In this document: positions 27,886 to 36,429 of the stretch, in pieces
Numbering within the stretch: the stretch's first letter is position 1
Layout of the letters: the number at the start of each line of letters is the position of its first letter
Source: JBHJGS01 sp050331575
GTDB taxonomy: Bacteria; Pseudomonadota; Alphaproteobacteria; Sphingomonadales; Rhodothalassiaceae
DNA: 50,165 bases
Assembly (NCBI GenBank): GCA_050331575.1
Contig: JBHJGS010000031.1
Location: 1-50,165, forward strand
Reading direction: 5' to 3'
Notes under the pieces: generated by a model
What the model saw: only the letters and a program-made list of their open reading frames with translations
The model's database searches: none
Told to the model about the DNA's origin: nothing
Translations under genes and position numbers: made by a program

Positions 27886-29208
27886 TCAATTGGCCACCAA
27901 GAGCGTGCGGTCGAACAGGTCACCGCCGAGCAAATTGGTGACGGCCAGATAATGGTTGGATGACGGCTGCGCGATGCGCGTTCCAGCAAAGACATCCTCG
28001 GTCGTCTCCACGCTCCATCGCTCATAGCGCAAGCGGCACGCCTCCGGCGGCTCCTGCATCGACTGGCTGAACACGCGGCTTTCAACCTGTTCAACCAGAT
28101 TGTCGACCCAGGAGCGGCTGCCCTGGCTTTCCAGCACAGTCATATCCTGGATCTTGCCATCCGGTCCGATGCAATAGCTCAGATCGGCATAATTGCCGGA
28201 CTGCAGGCTGATGAATTTTAACGCTTCGGCATTGTTGAAGCCCAAGGGCTGAATGGCGTCCGAATTCACCGCAGCGCCATCATTGCCGATGCCTGCTGGA
28301 GGATTGAACGATTGCCGAAATTGCGTGTTGTTGCGCACGCGCGCCATCAACTGCTGATGCCCGGACAAGCTCACCGCCTCGCCCAATTCCACCGGCAGGA
28401 TCTCCACGGCATCCAAATCCTCCGGCAGATGCTCGGTGATCTCCCGATTGAACCGCTCCACGATGGCCTGAACGGCGGCCTCGTCCTCTTGGGCAATCGC
28501 CAGATCGGCCATGGCGAGAAGACCCGCCATCTGAGCGGGCAACCCCACACCCGGCCGATCCAGGATTGCTTCGATCGTTTCGGCCGCGGCCTTCTTGGAC
28601 CGGCCATATAACGCCACGCGCAGCCGGGTCAGCAGAATTTCGGCATAGGCTTTTTGAAACTCGCTGGCGGTGTCGCTGTCCCGTACCTCCTTCAAATAGC
28701 GCAGGCCGACGATGTGCCAGTTCGCGCCGCGCTTTTGCAGCACCGCCTGAACATAGGACATGCCCAGTTTCAGACGCGCCCAATCCTTGCCCGGATCCCC
28801 GTCCTGCAGGGCGCTATAGGCGGCCCGTGCGTGGCCGACGCGTGAAGCAAGATCGCCGGATTGCTTGGCCAGCTTGGCCAAGGCGTCTTGCAGGGCCGCA
28901 CGCGCCTGGCGCTGTTGCACGGTGGCGGTGCCGATCTGATCATAGGTGTCTTCCAGCAACTCTCTGGCGGCGCTGAGGTCGCGGTCCAGATAGGCCGCCT
29001 CCGAGGCCTGCAGCGCCAGATCCGCATGCACGCCGGGCTGATAGTCGGGCCGGTTTGGATAGTCTTCCAGCGCCTGCTGGGCGCGTTCCCGTGCGGCCGG
29101 CAGCACTTGAATGCGTGGGATATCGGCCGCGCCGTCCTGGGCCAGCGCGACCTCCGCTGGCGCCACCAGTCCAGCGCACACCGCCAACGCTCTGAGCGTG
29201 TTTCGCAT
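27886..29208 (-). CDS. Exported unknown protein with TonB-C-like end
   Basis: The protein has 440 residues from the ATG at 29208; AAGGAG is six bases upstream, whereas the ATG at 29214 abuts it. A signal peptide (MRNTLRALAVCAGLVAPAEV, then ALAQ) is followed by an alpha-helical region (about residues 30-270) with the texture of TPR-like repeats. The C-terminal part (YCIGPDGKIQDMTVLESQG, then SWVDNLVEQVESRVFS and RLRYERWSVE) resembles the TonB C-terminal fold. There is no membrane anchor or Pro-rich spacer, so it is not a normal TonB. It is probably a periplasmic protein of unknown role. Confidence 0.7.
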   Translation of the reverse strand: MRNTLRALAVCAGLVAPAEVALAQDGAADIPRIQVLPAARERAQQALEDYPNRPDYQPGVHADLALQASEAAYLDRDLSAARELLEDTYDQIGTATVQQRQARAALQDALAKLAKQSGDLASRVGHARAAYSALQDGDPGKDWARLKLGMSYVQAVLQKRGANWHIVGLRYLKEVRDSDTASEFQKAYAEILLTRLRVALYGRSKKAAAETIEAILDRPGVGLPAQMAGLLAMADLAIAQEDEAAVQAIVERFNREITEHLPEDLDAVEILPVELGEAVSLSGHQQLMARVRNNTQFRQSFNPPAGIGNDGAAVNSDAIQPLGFNNAEALKFISLQSGNYADLSYCIGPDGKIQDMTVLESQGSRSWVDNLVEQVESRVFSQSMQEPPEACRLRYERWSVETTEDVFAGTRIAQPSSNHYLAVTNLLGGDLFDRTLLVAN

Positions 29209-29287
29209 GACCATCTCCTTGGTGCGATCCGTGACCTTCGCGCTTCAGCCTAAACCCGGAAAAGACGATTGGATAGGGTTTTGCGCC

Positions 29288-29986
29288 TCAGCTCGACCGC
29301 ACCGTGCGCTGCTCGATGCGTTTTTCGTGCTGGCCCTGGATGATGCGCTGGACGAAAATGCCGGGGGTATGGATCTGGTCGGCGTCCAGCTCGCCCACCT
29401 CGACCAGGTCCTCCACCTCCGCAACGGTGACCTTGCCAGCGGTGGCCATCATGGGATTAAAGTTTCTCGCGGTCTTGCGATAGATCAGATTACCGGCGGT
29501 GTCGCCCTTCCAGGCTTTCACGATCGACAAATCGGCGACGAGCCCGGTTTCCAGAATATAAGTCTCGCCGTTGAAGTCCTTATGCTCCTTGCCCTCAGCC
29601 ACCTTCGTGCCGACGCCTGTCTTGGTGTAAAAGCCGGGTATGCCCGCTCCGCCGGCGCGGCACCGTTCGGCAAGCGTGCCCTGGGGGTTGAATTCCAGCT
29701 CCAGCTCGCCGGCCAGGAACTGCCGCTCAAACTCTTTGTTCTCGCCGACATAGGAGGACAGCATCTTCTTGATCTGTTTGGCTTTCAGAAGGATGCCCAG
29801 GCCGAAATCGTCGATCCCGCAATTGTTGGAGATCACGGTCAGATCGCGCGTCCCGGCGGCATGGATCGCGGCAATGCTGTTCTCAGGAATGCCGCACAGG
29901 CCGAAGCCGCCGGCCATGATGGTCATGCCATCGAACAGAATGCCGTCTAACGCGGCGGCCGCATCGGGATAGACTTTGTTCGCCAT
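29288..29986 (-). CDS. scoA: 3-oxoacid CoA-transferase subunit A
   Basis: The 232-residue protein is an intact family I CoA-transferase A subunit. FDGMTIMAGGFGLCGIPENS near the start, TVISNNCGIDDFGLG, and the region YVGENKEFERQFLAGELELE with NPQGTLAERCRAGGAGIPGF are all characteristic. The enzyme moves CoA from succinyl-CoA to acetoacetate or another 3-oxoacid. The catalytic Glu is in subunit B, which normally follows directly; here the next gene is the unrelated exported protein. The A subunit would need a B subunit encoded elsewhere. Confidence 0.92.
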   Translation of the reverse strand: MANKVYPDAAAALDGILFDGMTIMAGGFGLCGIPENSIAAIHAAGTRDLTVISNNCGIDDFGLGILLKAKQIKKMLSSYVGENKEFERQFLAGELELEFNPQGTLAERCRAGGAGIPGFYTKTGVGTKVAEGKEHKDFNGETYILETGLVADLSIVKAWKGDTAGNLIYRKTARNFNPMMATAGKVTVAEVEDLVEVGELDADQIHTPGIFVQRIIQGQHEKRIEQRTVRSS

Positions 29987-30152
29987 CGCTTAAGGTCCTT
30001 GCGTGTAAGCCCGGCCCTATCTGGAACAGACGCCGGGGCAGGGCAAGTCCCTCAAGCGAAAGGGTGCGGACTTGACCTGACCGCCCGCGCTTTGGTCAAA
30101 GGCCGTAACGGGCCCGTGAGGCTCGCTTCGTGACAAGAAAGAGTGGTTATCG

Positions 30153-30686
30153 ATGCGCAAAATAGGCTTTGCGGGTTGGGGCGCAGTGCTGGTCGTCCTG
30201 ATGGCGATCGTCCGTCCCGTGCATGCTCAGGCACCGAAAAGCGAATTGCTCGGCTCTTACCGGTCGTGGGACGCGTTCCGGGCGAAAACAGCGGACGGAT
30301 TGATCTGCTACATGGTTTCCGAACCGGATGAGTGGGATGCCAGCCGCGACGGTGTGCGCCGCGGTGACATCTATATCACCGTCGCGCACAAGCCGGAGCA
30401 GAACATCCGTGACGAGGTCAATGTGGTGGTCGGTTATCCGTTCAAGGACGCGGGCGAGGCGCTGGCCGTGATCGACGGGACAGTCAGCTTCACCATGTTC
30501 ACCCAGGGCGACGGCGCTTGGAACAGCGAAGCGCGGGCGGATGCCCGCATGGTCCAGGCGATGAAGAAGGGCCTGAAGCTGGTGGTCACCGGCACCTCCT
30601 CCCGCGGCACCATCACCACCGACACCTATTCGTTAAGCGGCTTCACCGCGGCGCATAACGCCATTTCCGACGCCTGCAGGGTCTAG
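30153..30686 (+). CDS. Invasion-associated locus B (IalB) family protein
   Basis: The 177-residue protein has a signal peptide (MRKIGFAGWGAVLVVLMAIV, ending RPVHAQ). The start of the mature domain (LLGSYRSWDAFRAKTADGL, then ICYMVSEPDEWDA) is typical of alphaproteobacterial IalB-family periplasmic proteins. Two Cys (in GLICY and SDACRV) could form a disulfide. The name comes from Bartonella, but the family is widespread in non-pathogens and has no defined activity. The gene is divergent from scoA; the 166-base gap includes the small palindrome CTTTGGTCAAAG at 30090-30101. zapE follows after eight bases. Confidence 0.88.
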   Translation: MRKIGFAGWGAVLVVLMAIVRPVHAQAPKSELLGSYRSWDAFRAKTADGLICYMVSEPDEWDASRDGVRRGDIYITVAHKPEQNIRDEVNVVVGYPFKDAGEALAVIDGTVSFTMFTQGDGAWNSEARADARMVQAMKKGLKLVVTGTSSRGTITTDTYSLSGFTAAHNAISDACRV

Positions 30687-30694
30687 CCGCGGTC

Positions 30695-31897
30695 ATGGCG
30701 CCGCGCGACCATAGCGAGGACGGGCCCAAGGCGGCCTATCGCGCGCTTTTGGCAGCCGGCGAGTTGCGACCCGACCCGGACCAGGAACGCGTCGTGGCCA
30801 AGCTGCAGCGCCTGCACGAGGCGCTGAAGGGCTATCCCTGCCCGACGTCCAAACGCTCACTGGGGCTGCGCAACTGGTCGGTGTTCAAGCGGCTGGACTG
30901 GTCGAAGCCCTCCGCGGAAGGACCCAAGGGCTTGTATCTGTGGGGCGGGGTCGGCCGCGGCAAATCCATGCTGATGGACCTTTTGGCCCGGCATGCCCAG
31001 ATCGGCGCCAAGCGGCGGCTGCATTTCCATGAATTCATGGGCGAGACCCATGCCCGCATCACCGCCTGGCGCAAGCTCGACGCCAAGGGCCGCGTTGCCG
31101 CGGGCGGCCGCGCCACGGAGGATGACCCGATCCCGCCGGTGGCGCGGCAATTCGCCCAGGACGCCTGCCTGCTGTGCCTGGACGAGATGCAGGTGAACGA
31201 CGTTGCCGACGCCATGATCATCGGCCGGCTGCTGACCGAACTGATCGACCGTGGCGTGCTGATCGTGACCACGTCGAACCGGCCGCCGGATGATCTGTAC
31301 AAGAACGGGCTGAACCGCCAGCTGTTCCTGCCCGCCATTGAGCTGATCAAGACGCGCCTGGAGGTGGTGGCGCTGGGTGGCCCGACCGACTATCGGCTTG
31401 ATCGGCTGCAGGGCCTGCGCACCTATCTGGTTGGCTTTACCGAAGCCACCACCAACGAATTGCGGCACAATTTCTTCCGCATGACGGACCGCTCCATCGA
31501 CGATGCCGACAAGGTTCCGACCGAGGAGATCGAGGTGCAGGGCCGGCGCATTTTCGTGCCCAAGGCCGCACGCGGGGTGGCGGTGTTCTCGTTCAAGCGG
31601 CTGTGCGCCAATCCCTTGGGAGCGGCGGATTATCTGGCGATCGCCCGGCGCTATCACACCGTGTTCATCGTCGGCATCCCGGTGATGGGCCCGGACAAGC
31701 GCAACGAGGCCAAACGCTTCGTGACCCTGATCGACGCGCTCTACGACAATGGCGTGAAGCTGTTGTGCAACGCCGAAGCCGAACCGCAAGACCTGTACAA
31801 GACCGGCGACGGCGCCTTCGAATTCGAACGCACGAGCAGCCGCCTGATGGAAATGCAATCAGAAGAGTATTTGAAACGCGGGCATGGGAGCGTCTGA
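30695..31897 (+). CDS. zapE: AFG1/ZapE-type ATPase
   Basis: The 400-residue P-loop ATPase has Walker A (YLWGGVGRGKSMLMDLL), Walker B (LLCLDEMQVNDVADAMI) and the sensor region LIVTTSNRPPDDLYKNGLNR. ZapE acts on FtsZ rings in E. coli, and eukaryotic AFG1/LACE1 works in mitochondrial protein quality control. In alphaproteobacteria the gene commonly lies just before mdh; here accessory DNA of about 1.4 kb separates them. The stop overlaps the start of a DUF488 remnant (TGATG). Confidence 0.94.
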   Translation: MAPRDHSEDGPKAAYRALLAAGELRPDPDQERVVAKLQRLHEALKGYPCPTSKRSLGLRNWSVFKRLDWSKPSAEGPKGLYLWGGVGRGKSMLMDLLARHAQIGAKRRLHFHEFMGETHARITAWRKLDAKGRVAAGGRATEDDPIPPVARQFAQDACLLCLDEMQVNDVADAMIIGRLLTELIDRGVLIVTTSNRPPDDLYKNGLNRQLFLPAIELIKTRLEVVALGGPTDYRLDRLQGLRTYLVGFTEATTNELRHNFFRMTDRSIDDADKVPTEEIEVQGRRIFVPKAARGVAVFSFKRLCANPLGAADYLAIARRYHTVFIVGIPVMGPDKRNEAKRFVTLIDALYDNGVKLLCNAEAEPQDLYKTGDGAFEFERTSSRLMEMQSEEYLKRGHGSV

Positions 31898-31980
31898 TGA
31901 TTGCAAGCTCGCCGAATTTGGTGACCATCGGCTACGAGAAAGCCCAGCTGGATGATTTTGTTTGGGACCAATCTACGTAG
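31897..31980 (+). pseudogene. 5' remnant of a DUF488 gene
   Basis: The ATG at 31897 shares its A with the zapE stop and opens a 27-codon frame. NLVTIGYEKAQLDDFV matches the N-terminus of DUF488 proteins (TIGYEG-x-x-LDDF). The sequence then loses the family pattern (WDQST) and stops at 31980; a DUF488 domain should continue for more than 100 residues. I found no continuation in any frame of the following 1.4 kb. The gene was probably truncated when the neighbouring cassette arrived. Confidence 0.65.
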
Positions 31981-32040
31981 CTAGCCTCGCAGGTGCGGCG
32001 ACAGATTGACAGCCTCGCGGGTCTGACGGATAGGCAGGCC

Positions 32041-32451
32041 ATGGCGACGCAGACACCGCCACCAATCACCGACCCGGTTCCAGCGAATATCTGCGCACAG
32101 TTGGTCGAATCTGCAACGCGCTCGTGCCAGTCCTTGGCCCAAGTCCGGCCAGAGCCAGCCAACACGACGGCTGATTCCTTAGCGGCGCTATCGACAGCGT
32201 TCACGTTCTGTTCTATATTATTGGCGATCATCGCTCTGCTGAGTGCAGTGGCCTGGGCCATCTTGGTGAGGGTTTGGGCTGAGCGCGAGGCTAGAACGGA
32301 AGCGCAACGCATTGCCAAAGATTGCGCTGAAGAATGGATGGCGAAGCACGCGCCAGCAATTATTCAGAGGCACGTTGAATTTTTGCGTGACACATCAGTC
32401 GGGGACGATGACGACGACCAAGCCGCTGATAACATGGGAAAAGAGGCTTAG
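32041..32451 (+). CDS. Single-pass membrane protein paired with ImmA-like protease
   Basis: The protein has 136 residues from the ATG at 32041, with AGG upstream; the frame is open back to a GTG at 31993. A Pro/Thr-rich, possibly extracytoplasmic N-terminus (residues 1-50) with two Cys precedes one membrane helix (residues 51-77, FCSILLAIIALLSAVAWAIL). A charged helical cytoplasmic-type region (REARTEAQRIAKDCAEEWMA) and a strongly acidic tail (GDDDDDQ) follow. It ends two bases before the protease gene. I recognise no family. The arrangement suggests a membrane partner or substrate of the protease. Confidence 0.65.
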   Translation: MATQTPPPITDPVPANICAQLVESATRSCQSLAQVRPEPANTTADSLAALSTAFTFCSILLAIIALLSAVAWAILVRVWAEREARTEAQRIAKDCAEEWMAKHAPAIIQRHVEFLRDTSVGDDDDDQAADNMGKEA

Positions 32452-32453
32452 CT

Positions 32454-32915
32454 ATGCCCGATCCCCTCAAGGTGATCGAGAAGCATTGGAACAGCACGCC
32501 TGTTCCAATCGACGCAATCATTCAAGAGATTGGCTTGCCGCTCCGTTATAAGCGAATGGCCGACAATATCTCAGGCTATATTGAGCGCGCAGACGGCGGC
32601 TACCGGATTGTGGTGAATGCGCTTCACCCTGAGACCCGCCGCCGGTTCACTGCTGCTCATGAGTTGGGTCATTACATCTACCACCGCGACCTACTTGGCG
32701 ATGGTGTGGGGGATAATCGCGCCTATCGGACTGATGGGACTCAGCGCGACAACCCCAACATCCGACCCGTTCATGAGCGGCAAGCAAACAGCTTTGCGGC
32801 AAACGTGCTAATGCCTTGCCATAGACTGACAGACGTGGCGGGCGAAAAGACAGAAGACCTCGCTGCGCGTTTCAAGGTATCTCCACAGGCCATGGCAATT
32901 AGGCTGGGTCGTTAG
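32454..32915 (+). CDS. ImmA/IrrE-family metallopeptidase
   Basis: The 153-residue protein has the zinc-protease motif HELGH at residues 69-73 (TAAHELGHYIYH) and the downstream ERQANSFAANVLMP, which supplies the third ligand, as in ImmA, IrrE and HigA-linked peptidases. There is no helix-turn-helix domain; the protease domain stands alone. ImmA of ICEBs1 cleaves a phage-type repressor and IrrE cleaves DdrO, so the expected job is regulated cleavage of a repressor or partner. No repressor is encoded here; the only partner is the membrane protein upstream. AAGAGG lies before the ATG. Confidence 0.9.
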   Translation: MPDPLKVIEKHWNSTPVPIDAIIQEIGLPLRYKRMADNISGYIERADGGYRIVVNALHPETRRRFTAAHELGHYIYHRDLLGDGVGDNRAYRTDGTQRDNPNIRPVHERQANSFAANVLMPCHRLTDVAGEKTEDLAARFKVSPQAMAIRLGR

Positions 32916-33373
32916 CCTCACCTTCGATGGCTTTTGGATGATACATTGATGCAAGCGGATAGGCCTCCTCTCGGCTGCCTGGGAGCATTTTGGCCTTCTT
33001 GAGTACCTAAACTGCGTATTTTCGTCGGCAGATTGACGATTCGAAACCATTCCTGAAAAGCGGGCCAAGCTTCATTGGGGACCAAATCTTCGGCGAAGAC
33101 TATCCAGATCAGGGCCCAGCTCAGGGCATGGTCTTCGCCCTGGGCACGCATTCCCGGCGTCCGAACCAGTGGCTCTTGGTTGGAGTGATCCGGCTGCCGA
33201 TTGCGCTGCAGGCCGCATTCCCGTTCTGACCAACGCCGATCGATCCGCGCCCGCTTCCCCTTGCCGGGCCCTCACAAACGCGCTAACTGCCCGCTTGTCC
33301 CTGCCCCCGCACGCCCCTGTATGAGTCTCGTTTTCGGGCGGCTCCCGTTTGAAACCGGAGGAGCTTCGGCTTT
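32916..33373. other. 458-base gap with decayed-looking open frames, upstream of mdh
   Basis: No gene here can be supported firmly. On the minus strand a 77-codon frame (32918-33151) begins MRAQGEDHALSWALIWIVFA and looks protein-like until about residue 46. A +1 shift there would continue into a second frame (32899-33006) reading KKAKMLPGSREEAYPLAS. On the plus strand an open frame ends QGMVFALGTHSRRPNQWLLV, then GVIRLP, with a stop near 33230. None has a recognised family. The mdh ribosome binding site GGAGGAG is at the right edge (33356-33363). Confidence 0.4.
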
Positions 33374-34333
33374 ATGGCACGCAGCAAAATCGCATTGATC
33401 GGCGCCGGCAATATCGGCGGCACCTTGGCCCATCTGGCGGGCCTGAAGGATTTGGGCGATGTCGTCTTGTTCGACATCAAGGACGGCATGCCCCAGGGCA
33501 AGGCGCTGGACATTGCGCAATCCGGGCCGGTCGACGGCTATGACGCCACGGTCACCGGCACCACCGACTATAAGGATATCGAAGGGGCGGACGTGGTCAT
33601 CGTCACCGCCGGGGTGCCGCGCAAGCCGGGCATGAGCCGTGACGATCTGGTCGAGATCAATATCGGCGTGATGAAGGCGGTGGGCGAGGGCATCAAGACC
33701 TATGCCCCGAACGCCTTCGTCATCTGTATCACCAATCCGCTGGATGCCATGGTGTGGGCGCTGCAGAAACTGTCCGGCCTGCCCACCAACAAGGTGTGCG
33801 GCATGGCCGGCGTGCTGGACAGCGCGCGCTTCCGCACCTTCCTGGCCGAGGAATTCCAGGTCAGCCGCGAGGATGTCACCGCCTTCGTGCTCGGCGGCCA
33901 TGGCGACACCATGGTGCCGCTGGTGCGCTATTCCACCGTCGCCGGCATCCCGGTGCCCGACCTGATCCAGATGGGCTGGTCGACCCAGGAGCGCATCGAC
34001 GCCATCGTTCAGCGCACCGCCATGGGCGGCGGCGAGATCGTCAAGACTTTGGGCACATCTGCCTTCTATGCTCCGGCCGCCAGCGCCATCGAAATGGCCG
34101 AGGCCTATTTGAAGGACAAGAAGCGGCTTTTGCCCTGTGCGGCCTATCTGGACGGTCATTACGGGGTGAAGGACCGCTATGTCGGCGTGCCGGTGATTAT
34201 CGGGGCCGACGGAGTGGAGCGCATCGTGGAGGTGTCGTTCCAGGCCGAGGAGAAAGCCAAGTTCGATCAGTCCGTCGCGGCGGTGGAGGACTTGATCGGC
34301 GCGGTGACCAAGATCGAACCGAGCCTGGCGTAA
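33374..34333 (+). CDS. mdh: Malate dehydrogenase
   Basis: The 319-residue NAD-dependent enzyme oxidises malate to oxaloacetate. It has the Rossmann motif IALIGAGNIGGTLAHLAGLK, VTAGVPRKPGMSRDDL (substrate-binding Arg loop), ITNPLDAMVW and the catalytic-His region VLGGHGDTMVPLVRYSTVAG. It is the LDH-like type of MDH usual in alphaproteobacteria. It starts the TCA operon, with sucC 13 bases downstream. Confidence 0.97.
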   Translation: MARSKIALIGAGNIGGTLAHLAGLKDLGDVVLFDIKDGMPQGKALDIAQSGPVDGYDATVTGTTDYKDIEGADVVIVTAGVPRKPGMSRDDLVEINIGVMKAVGEGIKTYAPNAFVICITNPLDAMVWALQKLSGLPTNKVCGMAGVLDSARFRTFLAEEFQVSREDVTAFVLGGHGDTMVPLVRYSTVAGIPVPDLIQMGWSTQERIDAIVQRTAMGGGEIVKTLGTSAFYAPAASAIEMAEAYLKDKKRLLPCAAYLDGHYGVKDRYVGVPVIIGADGVERIVEVSFQAEEKAKFDQSVAAVEDLIGAVTKIEPSLA

Positions 34334-34346
34334 GGAGGCGCCGCCC

Positions 34347-35516
34347 ATGAACATCCACGAATATCAGGCCAAGAATCTGCTGAAACAGTTCGGCGCCCCG
34401 GTGCTGGCCGGCGGCGTCGCCTATACCCCGGCCGAGGCGGTCGACCAGGCCAAGGCGCTGGGCGGGCCGGTCTGGGTGGTCAAGGCGCAGATCCATGCCG
34501 GCGGCCGCGGCAAGGCCGGCGGGGTGAAGGTGGTCAAGTCGGTCGAAGATGTCGAGGTCGCGGCCAAGGAGCTGATCGGCAAGACCCTGGTGACCCACCA
34601 GACCGGGCCGGAGGGCCGCGAGGTCAAGCGCGTCTATATCGAGGACGGCTGCCGCATCGCCAAGGAATTCTATGTCTCGCTGCTGGTCGATCGCGGCACC
34701 GGCCAGGTCGCCATCGTCTGCTCCACCGAGGGCGGCATGGACATCGAAGAGGTCGCCGCCAGCACGCCGGAAAAGATCGTCACCATCCAGATCGACCCGG
34801 TGACCGGGCTGATGCCGTTTCACCAGCGCCGCGTCGCCTTCGCCCTGGGGCTGACCGGCAAGGCGGCCAAATCCTGCCATCAAGTCGTGGCAGCGCTGTA
34901 CAAGGCGTTCGTCGACAAGGACGCCTCGCTGCTGGAGATCAACCCCCTGGTGCTGACCGAGGACGAGGAGCTGGTGCTGCTGGACGCCAAGATGAGCTTC
35001 GACGGCAACGCGCTGTTCCGCCACGCCAATGTGCGCGAGCTGCGCGATGAGTCCGAAGAAGATCCCATGGAGATCAAGGCCAGCCAGCACGAGCTCAACT
35101 ATGTCCGCCTGGATGGCAATATCGGCTGCATGGTCAATGGCGCGGGCCTGGCCATGGCGACCATGGACATCATCAAGCTGAAGGGCGCGGAGCCCGCCAA
35201 TTTCCTGGACGTCGGCGGCGGCGCCACGCGCGAGCGGGTCACCGAGGCGTTCAAGATCATCCTGTCAGACGCCAATGTCGAAGGCATTCTGGTGAACATC
35301 TTCGGCGGCATCATGCGTTGCGACGTGATCGCCGACGGGGTCATCGCCGCGGCCAAGGAGGTGCAGCTCGCCGTGCCCTTGGTGGTGCGCCTGGAGGGCA
35401 CCAATGTGGAACTGGGCAAGCAGAAGCTGGCGGAATCGGGCCTGGCCGTGATCGCCGCGGATGATCTCGACGACGCCGCGGAAAAGGTCGTCGCAGCCGT
35501 GAAGGAGGCAGCGTGA
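34347..35516 (+). CDS. sucC: Succinyl-CoA synthetase beta subunit
   Basis: The 389-residue protein has an N-terminal ATP-grasp domain (MNIHEYQAKNLLKQFGAPVL, then KAQIHAGGRGKAGGVKVVKS) and a C-terminal CoA-ligase domain (NIFGGIMRCDVIADGVIAAA). With SucD it converts succinyl-CoA to succinate with substrate-level phosphorylation. AAGGAGG precedes the ATG at 34347. Its stop shares a base with the sucD start. Confidence 0.98.
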   Translation: MNIHEYQAKNLLKQFGAPVLAGGVAYTPAEAVDQAKALGGPVWVVKAQIHAGGRGKAGGVKVVKSVEDVEVAAKELIGKTLVTHQTGPEGREVKRVYIEDGCRIAKEFYVSLLVDRGTGQVAIVCSTEGGMDIEEVAASTPEKIVTIQIDPVTGLMPFHQRRVAFALGLTGKAAKSCHQVVAALYKAFVDKDASLLEINPLVLTEDEELVLLDAKMSFDGNALFRHANVRELRDESEEDPMEIKASQHELNYVRLDGNIGCMVNGAGLAMATMDIIKLKGAEPANFLDVGGGATRERVTEAFKIILSDANVEGILVNIFGGIMRCDVIADGVIAAAKEVQLAVPLVVRLEGTNVELGKQKLAESGLAVIAADDLDDAAEKVVAAVKEAA

Positions 35517-36391
35517 TGGCGGTTCTCGTTGACAGCAGCACCAAGGTCATCTGCCAGGGCTTCACCGGCTCTCAGGGCACCTTCCATTCCGAACAGGCGA
35601 TTGCCTATGGCACGCGCATGGTCGGCGGCGTGACGCCGGGCAAGGGCGGCACCACGCATCTGGACCTGCCGGTGTTCGACAGCGTGCATGACGCGGTCGA
35701 CGCCACCGGCGCGGATGCCAGCGTCATCTATGTGCCGCCGCCCTTTGCCGCGGATGCCATCCTGGAGGCGATCGATGCCGGCATCCGCCTGGTGGTGACC
35801 ATCACCGAGGGCATCCCGGTGCTCGATATGGTCAAGGTCAAGCGCGCGCTGCGGCACTCCGGCACCCGCCTGGTCGGCCCGAACTGTCCGGGCGTGATCA
35901 CGCCGGGGGCGTGTAAGATCGGCATCATGCCCGGGCATATCCATACGCCCGGCCATGTCGGCATCGTCTCACGGTCGGGCACGCTCACCTATGAGGCGGT
36001 GGGTCAGACGACCAAGGCCGGACTGGGCCAGTCCACCTGCGTGGGCATCGGCGGCGATCCGGTGAATGGAACCAACTTCATCGACGTGCTGGACCTGTTC
36101 TTGCACGACGACGAGACCCACTCCATCATCATGATCGGCGAGATCGGCGGCTCGGCGGAAGAAGAGGCCGCGGACTTTCTGAAATCGCACAAGGTAAAAA
36201 AGCCGGTGGTCGGCTTCATCGCCGGGCGCACCGCTCCGCCAGGCCGCACCATGGGCCATGCCGGCGCCATCGTGTCCGGCGGCAAGGGCGGTGCGGAGGA
36301 CAAGCTGGAGGCGATGCGCTCGGCGGGCATCCGCATTTCCGATAGCCCCGCAGCACTTGGGCGCACCCTGGTGGAGCTGTTGAAGGGGTAA
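35516..36391 (+). CDS. sucD: Succinyl-CoA synthetase alpha subunit
   Basis: The 291-residue protein carries the CoA-binding domain (VICQGFTGSQGTFHSEQAIA) and the phosphohistidine loop TMGHAGAIVSGGKGGAEDK with the active-site His near residue 247. The ATG at 35516 overlaps the sucC stop (TGATG) and has AAGGAGG at 35502-35508; a GTG at 35513 is less likely. It forms the enzyme with SucC. Confidence 0.98.
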   Translation: MAVLVDSSTKVICQGFTGSQGTFHSEQAIAYGTRMVGGVTPGKGGTTHLDLPVFDSVHDAVDATGADASVIYVPPPFAADAILEAIDAGIRLVVTITEGIPVLDMVKVKRALRHSGTRLVGPNCPGVITPGACKIGIMPGHIHTPGHVGIVSRSGTLTYEAVGQTTKAGLGQSTCVGIGGDPVNGTNFIDVLDLFLHDDETHSIIMIGEIGGSAEEEAADFLKSHKVKKPVVGFIAGRTAPPGRTMGHAGAIVSGGKGGAEDKLEAMRSAGIRISDSPAALGRTLVELLKG

Positions 36392-36429
36392 GCCTCAGAC
36401 GCGAGCAGCCGCGCAACAGGAGACGGGTC

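Noticed and set aside
31964..33090. Similar strings TGGGACCAATCT (left) and TGGGGACCAAATCT (right) at the edges of the zapE-mdh insertion, considered as target-site repeats
   Set aside because: They differ by two indels and could be chance; no terminal inverted repeats or integrase support a defined element.
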